Assembly (NCBI GenBank): GCA_008016945.1
Contig: SSGN01000206.1
Coordinates: 1-31,068, forward strand
DNA: 31,068 nucleotides
Direction: 5' to 3'
Origin: Flavobacteriales bacterium
GTDB taxonomy: Bacteria > Bacteroidota > Bacteroidia > Flavobacteriales > PHOS-HE28
Below, piece after piece: positions 8,648-15,286 of the stretch. The position numbers and the translations under genes are program-made. The notes under the pieces are model-generated. The model worked only from the letters and a program-made list of their open reading frames with translations. It ran no database searches and was not told where the DNA came from. Position 1 is the first letter of the stretch; every line of letters starts with the position of its first letter.

Positions 8648-10024
8648 ATGAAACATCGCACCATCATCGAACCGTTCCGCATCAAGAGCGTGGAGCCCAT
8701 CGGCATGAGCACCGAGGCCGAGCGCGTGGAACAGCTGAAGGCCGCGCACCACAACCCCTTCCTGCTGCGCTCGCGTGATGTGATCATCGACCTGATGACC
8801 GACAGTGGTACCAGTGCCATGAGCGCGCACCAGTGGGCAGGTATGATGGAAGGCGACGAGGCCTACGCGGGATCGCGCTCGTGGGAGCGGATGGAGGCGG
8901 CCGTACAGGAGCTCACCGGAATGGATCATGTACTGCCCACGCACCAGGGCCGGGCGGCGGAGCGCATCATCTACGGTCACCTCGGGGGGGCGGACAAGGT
9001 GTTCATCAGCAACACCCACTTCGACACCACGCGCGCCAACATCGAGTTCACGGGTGCCACCGCCATCGACATCCCCATCGCCGAGGGCGGTGATCCCGCG
9101 TTGCAGCACCCGTTCAAGGGCAACATGGACGTGGCCGCGCTGGATCAGTTGTTGAAGGAGCACAAAGGCAAGGTGGGTGCGGTGATCCTCACCGTGACCA
9201 ACAACAGCGGAGGAGGTCAGCCGGTGAGCATGGCCAATGCTGAAGGTGTTTCGAGCATCTGCAAGCGCCACGGGGTGCTCTTCCTGCTGGATTGCTGCCG
9301 CATCGCGGAGAACAGCTGGTTCATCAAGCACCGTGAGCCGGGCATGGAGGGTCTTTCGTACCGCGCCATCGCTCAGCGCATGTTCGCCCTGGCCGACGGT
9401 GCCGTGATGAGCGCGAAGAAGGATGCCCTGGTGAACATGGGTGGCTTCCTCGCCTTGCGCGATGGCGCACTGGCCGAGGCCTGTACCAACCTGCTCATCA
9501 TCACCGAGGGGTTCACCACCTATGGCGGGCTCAGCGGCCGCGATATGGAGGCGATCGCTGTCGGGCTGGATGAGGTGTTCGATCCACACTACCTCGATTA
9601 TCGCATCCGGAGCACCACCTTCCTGGGAGAGAAGTTGCATGCCTTGGGTGTTCCGCTCATGCGCCCCATCGGTGGCCATGCCGTGTACGTGGATGCCAAG
9701 AAGCTGTATCTGCACATACCGGCGCATGAGTATCCCGGACAGGCCTTGGTGTGCGAGCTGTACCGGCTGGGAGGGATCCGCAGCGTGGAGATCGGTTCGG
9801 TGATGTTCGGCACCTATGCGGACGATGGTGCCTTACGGCCCGCCCGCATGGAACTGGTGCGCCTGGCGATCCCGCGTCGCGTGTATACGCAGAGCCATAT
9901 CGAATACGTGGCGGAGACCTTCGAGGAGATCATCCGCACCCGACACGATGTTCGGGGCTATCGGATCGTGAAGGAGCCGAAGTTCCTGCGCCATTTCACG
10001 GCGTGGTTCGAACCACTGGGGTGA
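8648..10024 (+). CDS. tnaA: Tryptophanase (tryptophan indole-lyase)
   Basis: This PLP enzyme would split L-tryptophan into indole, pyruvate and ammonia. The 458-residue protein is a clear paralogue of the upstream lyase. Lys258 in 'MSAKKD' binds PLP and Tyr73 lies in 'GDEAYAGS'. At the three specificity positions it has tryptophanase-type residues: Asp126 ('HFDTT', Asp137 in E. coli TnaA), Ile382 ('SVEIGS', where TPL has Arg) and His449 ('FLRHFTAWF', His463 in TnaA). An unusual 'DCCR' (215-218) replaces the usual 'DSAR' or 'DATR' near the cofactor. No TnaC-like leader or TnaB permease is next to it. The QueD-like gene follows after 23 bases, so the two may be cotranscribed. Confidence 0.88.
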   Translation: MKHRTIIEPFRIKSVEPIGMSTEAERVEQLKAAHHNPFLLRSRDVIIDLMTDSGTSAMSAHQWAGMMEGDEAYAGSRSWERMEAAVQELTGMDHVLPTHQGRAAERIIYGHLGGADKVFISNTHFDTTRANIEFTGATAIDIPIAEGGDPALQHPFKGNMDVAALDQLLKEHKGKVGAVILTVTNNSGGGQPVSMANAEGVSSICKRHGVLFLLDCCRIAENSWFIKHREPGMEGLSYRAIAQRMFALADGAVMSAKKDALVNMGGFLALRDGALAEACTNLLIITEGFTTYGGLSGRDMEAIAVGLDEVFDPHYLDYRIRSTTFLGEKLHALGVPLMRPIGGHAVYVDAKKLYLHIPAHEYPGQALVCELYRLGGIRSVEIGSVMFGTYADDGALRPARMELVRLAIPRRVYTQSHIEYVAETFEEIIRTRHDVRGYRIVKEPKFLRHFTAWFEPLG

Positions 10025-10047
10025 GTGGAGGGATCGGCAAGAGGGCC

Positions 10048-10500
10048 ATGGAACACCTACGGATCAATAAGCGCTTCACCTTCGAGATGGCCCATGCCCT
10101 GCGCGGCTATCCCGGCCCTTGCAGGCATATCCATGGCCACTCCTATGTGCTGGAGGTGTCGGTGGCCGGTCGCCTTGGTGCAGCAGGTGCCGCGGATGAA
10201 GGCATGGTGATGGACTTCGGCGTGTTGAAGACGATCGTTCATCAGTCCGTGCTTACGCACTATGATCATGCGCTGGTCCTGCACCTGGAGGAACGGCCCG
10301 CGATCCCCATGGATCATCCGCTCTTCGCACGCACCGTGTTCGTGCCCTGGCAACCGACCTGTGAGAACCTGCTGCGCGACATCGTGGAGCGCGTGTCGCA
10401 GCGGTTGCCAACGGACCTCCGCCTGGCGCATGCCAGGCTCTACGAGACGGCTACGAACTGGGCCGATTGGATGCCCGCGGGATCGACTTCCGCCCGCTGA
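10048..10500 (+). CDS. queD: 6-pyruvoyl-tetrahydropterin synthase / QueD family enzyme
   Basis: The 150-residue protein has the complete QueD/PTPS active site. Zinc ligands are His16 ('FEMAHAL') and His29 and His31 ('CRHIHGHSY'), with the catalytic Cys25 just before. 'HYDHALVL' (Asp73-His74) supplies the charge relay, and 'PTCEN' (Glu106) and 'YETATNWA' (Glu133) bind the pterin. QueD makes 6-carboxy-tetrahydropterin for queuosine; PTPS makes tetrahydrobiopterin precursors. No queuosine gene is adjacent, so the exact product is open. A GTG at 10021 is an alternative start. The last 50 bases overlap the convergent Crp/Fnr gene on the other strand. Confidence 0.85.
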   Translation: MEHLRINKRFTFEMAHALRGYPGPCRHIHGHSYVLEVSVAGRLGAAGAADEGMVMDFGVLKTIVHQSVLTHYDHALVLHLEERPAIPMDHPLFARTVFVPWQPTCENLLRDIVERVSQRLPTDLRLAHARLYETATNWADWMPAGSTSAR

Positions 10501-11185
10501 CCATTCGCTCCATCGTCTTACCCTTACGGATACGCACCTCCTTGCCCACGAGCTCGATGATCCCCTGCTGTTGCAGGTCGGAGAGGGCGCGGATCACACT
10601 TTCGTACGAGGTGTCGGCCATGCTGGCGATATCGCGGCGGGGCAGGGTGTACGCCAGCACGGTGGGCCGTTCGCGGTCCATGCCGAAGGTGCTTTGGCAC
10701 AGCAGGAGCACCTGGGCCACGCGTTGCGCCACCTCCATCTCCATCAGATCGCGTTGCTGTTGGTCCAACACGCGCATCTCCGCGGCGAAGTACAGCAGGA
10801 AATGATAGCAGAACAGGTTGTTGGCCTGTAGGGTGCTGAGGAACAGCTCCATCGGGATCACGTTCACCGTGGTCGGTGTAAGGGCGATGGCGCTGGCGGC
10901 GTAGGTGGGTTCGTCGCCGATGGCCCGATGCCCCAGCACCTCGCCATCGCCGGCCAGCCGGATGATGCGTGCCTTGCCGCCCGGTTGGTGCACCACCACC
11001 TTCACGCGGCCGCGGTGTACCATGAACATGTGTTCGGCCTTCTGGCCGGAGGCGAAGATGGCCTCGCCCTTGCCGAATTCCAGCCGGGTGTTCTGCTTTC
11101 GCAAGAGCTCCTGCCACTTCGGGGTGCAATAGCGCGCGATGAGCTGGTCCAGGTGGATCAGCGGACTTGCAGGTGTGGTTCCCAT
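10451..11185 (-). CDS. Crp/Fnr family transcriptional regulator
   Basis: The 244-residue protein has a cyclic-nucleotide-binding fold ('GKGEAIFASGQKAEHMFMVHRGRVKVV', split by short turns), a dimer helix around 130-165 and a C-terminal winged helix-turn-helix ('LPRRDIASMADTSYESVIRAL'). In the recognition helix Glu195 and Arg199 align with Glu181 and Arg185 of CRP, the residues that read the TGA core; Tyr194 replaces Arg180. The cAMP-binding Arg of CRP is absent ('GEVLGHRAIGDEPTYAASA'), and there is no FNR-type Cys cluster, so the signal is unknown. Upstream of the ATG, TACTTTG at 11200-11194 could be a -7 element, giving a nearly leaderless mRNA. The gene follows mbnH by 98 bases. Confidence 0.88.
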   Translation of the reverse strand: MGTTPASPLIHLDQLIARYCTPKWQELLRKQNTRLEFGKGEAIFASGQKAEHMFMVHRGRVKVVVHQPGGKARIIRLAGDGEVLGHRAIGDEPTYAASAIALTPTTVNVIPMELFLSTLQANNLFCYHFLLYFAAEMRVLDQQQRDLMEMEVAQRVAQVLLLCQSTFGMDRERPTVLAYTLPRRDIASMADTSYESVIRALSDLQQQGIIELVGKEVRIRKGKTMERMVSGRKSIPRASNRPSS

Positions 11186-11283
11186 TGGTGCTGCAAAGTA
11201 GACCACTTCCCCCAAGGTGCGGTCGCACTCCATCGTTCCGCAACAAGGTTGGCGGCCCTGCCTTCCGTTCTTTTCGGCTACGA

Positions 11284-12318
11284 TCAGAATGGACTGCCAA
11301 GCGCGGGGTCCGTAACGAACGTTTCGTCCGTGAGGGTGTGCAGGAAGGCGATCAGGTCGGCCTTCTGCTGTGAGGTCAGTCCCAAGGTGATGCCGGTTCC
11401 GGGTTTCGTCATGATCGGATCCAGGCTTGGGCTGTGTTGCACGCCGCCACTGTAGAAGTCGATCACCTCTTCCAAGGATTGGAAGCGCCCATCGTGCATG
11501 TAGGGAGCGGTGAGGGCGATGTTGCGCAGGGTGGGCGTTTTGAAGGCGCCCATGTCCATCGGCGCGCCAGTGATCGCATAGCGCCCCACATCGTAGCCGC
11601 TGAAGGCGGACTGCAGGCCGATGTTGTGGAAGGCATTGTCGGTCATCAGCGGGCTCGTGTGGCAGTGGAAGCAGTCGCCGGCTTCGGAGAAGAAGATCAT
11701 GGCACCGAGCTGCTCCTGCACGGTGAATACCGCCTGCCCCATCTTGACCTGGTCGAACTTGCTGCGTGTGGAGGTCAGTCGTCGGAACCACTGCGCCAGG
11801 GCGCGGGTCACATCATGGCGGGTGATGGTGTTGGTGCCGAGCGCTTGGCGGAAGAGCGCAGGGTACTCCGGGTGGTTCCGTAGCGGTTCAACATCCACTT
11901 GGAAGAAGTCCTCCACCTCGAAGCGCAGGATGTCCTCGAGGGTTCCGCTCACCTTGCCGTTCCAGAGGAAGTTGGTGCTCCATGCCAGATTCACATGCGG
12001 CAGAACGTTGGTGCCGTTGCCGGGAACGGTGAACGACCGGGACTGATCGTGGCAGCTGGCGCAGGCGCGGCCCTGGAAGGGCCCGTTGTGCGAGAGCAGG
12101 GTGTCGTAGTACAACCGGCGGCCCAAGGCCACACCTTCCACGGTGAGGGGATCGTCCGCGGGTATGTTCAGCGGCGGGAAGTACGAAGGCACGTCGAGTT
12201 CCAAGGGCGTTGTGCGGGAGAGGTCCGGCTGGATCCCTTCGAGGTCGTCATGCCGACAGGCCATGGTGGTCACGAGCATGACCAGGGTGATGAAGGCGGC
12301 GGCCACGGACGCTCTCAT
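11284..12318 (-). CDS. Diheme cytochrome c peroxidase / MauG-MbnH family lipoprotein
   Basis: The 344-residue product has a lipoprotein signal (lipobox TMAC, Cys21) and two heme c sites, CASCH (86-90) and CFHCH (216-220). Further family motifs are 'GRRLYYDTLLS' and 'KTPTLRNIALTAPYMHDGRF'. Members reduce peroxide or, as MauG and MbnH do, oxidise Trp residues of a partner protein. The partner gene mbnP lies directly upstream with a 4-base stop/start overlap, and this pairing argues for an MbnH-like role. It would act in the periplasm, tethered to a membrane. Confidence 0.88.
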   Translation of the reverse strand: MRASVAAAFITLVMLVTTMACRHDDLEGIQPDLSRTTPLELDVPSYFPPLNIPADDPLTVEGVALGRRLYYDTLLSHNGPFQGRACASCHDQSRSFTVPGNGTNVLPHVNLAWSTNFLWNGKVSGTLEDILRFEVEDFFQVDVEPLRNHPEYPALFRQALGTNTITRHDVTRALAQWFRRLTSTRSKFDQVKMGQAVFTVQEQLGAMIFFSEAGDCFHCHTSPLMTDNAFHNIGLQSAFSGYDVGRYAITGAPMDMGAFKTPTLRNIALTAPYMHDGRFQSLEEVIDFYSGGVQHSPSLDPIMTKPGTGITLGLTSQQKADLIAFLHTLTDETFVTDPALGSPF

Positions 12319-13070
12319 GGCGTATGCACCAGGGTGAAGGCATCGGCACAGTTGTCGCGCAAGAGACCCATCAAGGCCATGCTGCCCATGGACATGTTCC
12401 CGGACGGCAGGTCATAGGTGTGCGGGGTGCGGAACACTTCGTTGAGGTTGAACCTAAGCGTGAGCGTGTCCGCAGTGCCATCCAGGGTGAATGGCTGTGC
12501 CATGGCGCAGGTGGGCAGGTTCGCGTCGCGGCCCAGGTGCATGGCGAAGCCATTGGGCTGTCCGTTGTGGATGAAGTGTCCTTCGAACTTCAAGAAGTGG
12601 TAGCCACCGCCCATCATGTCGGGCCAGGCCATGTTCAGGTTCTCCATGGTGTTCGGTAGGGCGCCGGTCTGGTTCAGGTCCGGAGGTAGGCCGAGGAGCA
12701 CGGTGGCACCAGCGTACGTTCCTGCGGGAAGAACGCCGAGGTCGATGGACGATCCGTTGGCGCCATGGATGTACCATGGACCGGCGATCACGTGGTCCGA
12801 TGTGCCGTTGGAGCCGATCAAGGTCAGGGCGCTGAGGTAGTATTCCAAGCGGGTCACGCTGTATCCGTGCCCCGCTTCGTTGGCGTAGCGCAGGGTGTCG
12901 TATTCCAATGGTGCGCCATCCACATGGTGCGCCAACGCCAAGGTGGAACGGGCGGAGGGGGCGCTCGGTGCTGTGGGCGACGCGGTGTCCTCCGCATCCT
13001 TCTTGCAGGAAGGAAGGCTGGCAGCCAGCAGGGTGCATCCGAAGAGGGCGAGGAGGAGGGGACGGTGCAT
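12315..13070 (-). CDS. MbnP family copper-binding-type lipoprotein
   Basis: The 251-residue protein has a lipobox (LPSC, Cys22), then a Ser/Pro/Ala linker and an immunoglobulin-like all-beta domain. Motifs I associate with MbnP are 'YDTLRYANEAGHGYSVTRLEYYLS', read in two parts, and 'MAWPDMMGGGYHFLKFEG' (147-164). In characterised MbnP a Trp is converted by MbnH to kynurenine and helps bind copper(I). Trp149 and Trp99 are the candidates here; Trp149 lies in the best conserved block. The MbnH-like enzyme gene overlaps its stop. A minus-strand promoter TACTTTTG lies 34 bases upstream of the ATG and overlaps a Crp-type palindrome. Confidence 0.8.
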   Translation of the reverse strand: MHRPLLLALFGCTLLAASLPSCKKDAEDTASPTAPSAPSARSTLALAHHVDGAPLEYDTLRYANEAGHGYSVTRLEYYLSALTLIGSNGTSDHVIAGPWYIHGANGSSIDLGVLPAGTYAGATVLLGLPPDLNQTGALPNTMENLNMAWPDMMGGGYHFLKFEGHFIHNGQPNGFAMHLGRDANLPTCAMAQPFTLDGTADTLTLRFNLNEVFRTPHTYDLPSGNMSMGSMALMGLLRDNCADAFTLVHTP

Positions 13071-13103
13071 GGGTTGGCCGTAGGATCACAATGAGTGGTG
13101 AAA

Positions 13104-13111
13104 CAAAAGTA
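13104..13111 (-). promoter_or_regulatory. -7 element of the mbnP promoter
   Basis: On the minus strand this reads TACTTTTG, an exact match to TAnnTTTG. No TTTG is present at the -33 distance; the 16-bp palindrome at 13110-13125 occupies that side and overlaps the element by two bases. Transcription would start near 13097. Confidence 0.6.
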
Positions 13112-13125
13112 TGACATGTATCATA
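13110..13125. promoter_or_regulatory. Crp/Fnr-type palindrome between the divergent operons
   Basis: TATGA-CATGTA-TCATA has perfect 5-base arms around 6 bases, the geometry of a CRP site (TGTGA-N6-TCACA). It overlaps the mbnP core promoter, so binding should repress mbnP. Its centre lies 28.5 bases upstream of TAATATTG at 13146, which suits class II activation of the lysyl-oxidase operon. The Crp/Fnr gene at 10451-11185 is the obvious candidate regulator. Both roles are inferred from position. Confidence 0.55.
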
Positions 13126-13145
13126 TAAAGGGGACGAGAACGTCC

Positions 13146-13153
13146 TAATATTG
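13146..13153 (+). promoter_or_regulatory. -7-like element of the 13205-19008 operon
   Basis: TAATATTG matches TAnnTTTG except for one base. There is no TTTG at -33, consistent with a promoter that needs an activator. The expected start is near 13160, leaving a leader of about 45 bases before the ATG at 13205. Confidence 0.4.
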
Positions 13154-13204
13154 CCTAAGTCGACCGGTGGCCGTCCTCCGGTCCCAACGAAAACCCACCC
13201 TCAC

Positions 13205-15265
13205 ATGGTACGGACACGACACTTACTCCTGCTGATCCCAGGTCTCTTCTTGCTGCGCGCGCCCGACGCCCATGGCCAGTGCACGACGACCAATGCCACT
13301 TCCTGTGTTTGCCCTGGAGGTGCGCAGGAATGCGACCTGTTGCCCGATCTTACGATCTCCTGGTATGGCATCCTCAACTACCTCTCCGGTCCATCGGAGA
13401 CACCGGGTCGCATCCGGATCAGTGGTAGTACGCCGAACATCGGTTTGGGACCCATGGAGATCCGTGGGGTGGACGTCTCGGGATATCGACGGTTCACCTG
13501 TGGGGTGGACACCTTCGAGGTCTATGATCCGAACGCTCAACAGCAGTTCACCTGCCCCAACGGCGGAACGGCCAAACAGCTGATCACCCAACGGGTGTTC
13601 CATAAGAACGGAAGTGCCATGAGCTCGTGGGAGCGGGTTCTGGACCAGGGCATGACCTACACCTCCACGCAGGGGAACACGCGCTTCGATCAATGGGGTG
13701 TGTACAGCTTGCGGATGCCCGAACCCGGGGTGAGCGATCCACGCCAATGGCCTATCGTGAACGAGGGTTACAAGTTGGGCTTCTGCCTGATGGACTATAA
13801 CAATTGCGGGCAACCGGCGGTGGCGCATCACTGCAAGGATGACAACACGCAGTACAATGCGGGCAATACGCTCAACGTCTCCAGTTTCCCCAACTACGGG
13901 CTGGGTGGTGGCAACTACAGTTGCAGCATGGTGCGGCAGGGCATCTCCTCCGGCTATACCGATATCTACAGCGAATACCTCGATGGCATGTGGATCGACA
14001 TTCCGTCGGGCGCGTGCAATGGCGAGTATTGGATCGTGTACGAGGTCGATCCACTGGATCGGGTGCTGGAGTCGAACGAGGACAACAACTGGACGGCCGT
14101 TCCTTTCACGCTCACCCAACAGACGGCCACCTCCCCACGTGCCACCATCACCTGCGACGAGCAGGCTTACCAGTGCGAAGGAGGGCAGGTGCGGCTCCGG
14201 GCCAATGCGGGGCAGTCCTACCTCTGGAGCACCGGGGCCACGACCAACAGCATCCTCGCCGGTCCGGGAACGTACACCGTCACGGTAACTGGTCATTGCG
14301 GCACCGCCACTTCCTTGCCATACACGGTCACGGCGCTGGCCCAACCGGCCGTGCCGGTGGTCGATGATGTGATCATCTGTGAAGGTGGCGAGGCTGAGCT
14401 GTTCTCCGCCGATCCCGATGTGGTGTGGTACGATGCAGCGGGCAACGTCGTGGCTTCCGGTGCGCACTTCACCACACCGCCGCTGTATGCCACCACCACC
14501 TACCAGGTGGCTGGGGTGAATGAGGATCCGGGAACGGTGATCCACGGCGGCAAGGCGAGCAACAGTGGTGCGGGTGACTTCCACGCCGGGGCACAGCGCC
14601 TGGAGTTCAATGCCCAGAAGGCCTTCCGCTTGAAGTCCGTGAAGGTGTATGCCGGCAATGCCGGATGGCGGACCGTGGAGCTGGTGGATCGGATAGGCGT
14701 GCTGCGGGCCACGCGGTCGGCCTGGTTGCCCGCTGGCGAGTCACGCATGACCCTGGACTTCGATATCGTGCCCGGTGATGGCTATAAGCTCACGGTGGCC
14801 GGTACGGCCGATCTGTGGCGGAACGGGACCCAGGTGAGCTATCCCTACGCCATCGGCGATGTGGCGACGATCACCGGTTCCAGTGGTGGAACCTCGTTCT
14901 ACTATTATTTCTACGACTGGGAGGTCCACTACGGTGGCGGGGAGTGCAGAAGCGCCATGGTGCCCGTGCAGGTTGAAGTGGAGATCTGCACCGGCGTGGA
15001 GGAGCCACTGCCGTTGCGAGGCTTCCAGGTCTACCCCAACCCCAATGCCGGTTCGTTCGCCGTGGAGTTGCACCTGTTGCGGGACACGCATGTGGCGCTC
15101 ACCATGGTGGATGCGTTGGGCCGGGTGGTGTACCACGAAAAGCGGTCCGCCGTGGCCGGGCAATGGCGACACCCCATCGCCGTGGAGGGCCTGGCCAAGG
15201 GGATCCATAACCTCCATGTGGACCTCGTGGGCAGGCGATTCTCCAAGCGGGTGGTGATACAGTGA
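13205..15265 (+). CDS. Secreted lysyl-oxidase-fold protein with T9SS sorting domain, copper ligands missing
   Basis: The 686-residue product starts with a signal peptide ending 'APDAHGQ'. Residues of about 35-310 match the lysyl oxidase fold: 'LLPDLTIS', 'EGYKLGFCLMD', 'SGYTDIYSEYLDGMWIDI' and 'ESNEDNN' correspond in order to human LOX 'LPDLVADP', 'EGHKASFCLED', 'GCYDTYGADIDCQWIDI' and 'ESDYTNN'. The copper-binding HQHYH of LOX aligns without gaps to TQGNT (155-159), so all three His are absent. The Lys and Tyr that form the quinone cofactor align with Lys190 and Tyr255. A PKD/Ig-like domain ('YLWSTGATT') and another beta domain follow. The C-terminus is a T9SS type A sorting domain ('VYPNPNAGSF'). 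The product is likely exported and cell-surface attached or released. It heads the operon to 19008. Confidence 0.8.
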   Translation: MVRTRHLLLLIPGLFLLRAPDAHGQCTTTNATSCVCPGGAQECDLLPDLTISWYGILNYLSGPSETPGRIRISGSTPNIGLGPMEIRGVDVSGYRRFTCGVDTFEVYDPNAQQQFTCPNGGTAKQLITQRVFHKNGSAMSSWERVLDQGMTYTSTQGNTRFDQWGVYSLRMPEPGVSDPRQWPIVNEGYKLGFCLMDYNNCGQPAVAHHCKDDNTQYNAGNTLNVSSFPNYGLGGGNYSCSMVRQGISSGYTDIYSEYLDGMWIDIPSGACNGEYWIVYEVDPLDRVLESNEDNNWTAVPFTLTQQTATSPRATITCDEQAYQCEGGQVRLRANAGQSYLWSTGATTNSILAGPGTYTVTVTGHCGTATSLPYTVTALAQPAVPVVDDVIICEGGEAELFSADPDVVWYDAAGNVVASGAHFTTPPLYATTTYQVAGVNEDPGTVIHGGKASNSGAGDFHAGAQRLEFNAQKAFRLKSVKVYAGNAGWRTVELVDRIGVLRATRSAWLPAGESRMTLDFDIVPGDGYKLTVAGTADLWRNGTQVSYPYAIGDVATITGSSGGTSFYYYFYDWEVHYGGGECRSAMVPVQVEVEICTGVEEPLPLRGFQVYPNPNAGSFAVELHLLRDTHVALTMVDALGRVVYHEKRSAVAGQWRHPIAVEGLAKGIHNLHVDLVGRRFSKRVVIQ

Positions 15266-15286
15266 CGCTCGGTCACAGGAGTTGGC

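Noticed and set aside
10048..10500. A queuosine biosynthesis cluster around queD
   Set aside because: No queC, queE, queF or tgt-like gene is present nearby; the neighbours are lyases and a regulator.
11186..11283. A TGA-N6-TCA autoregulatory site before the Crp/Fnr gene
   Set aside because: The expected position, about 29 bases before TACTTTG, has no TGA or TCA half site.
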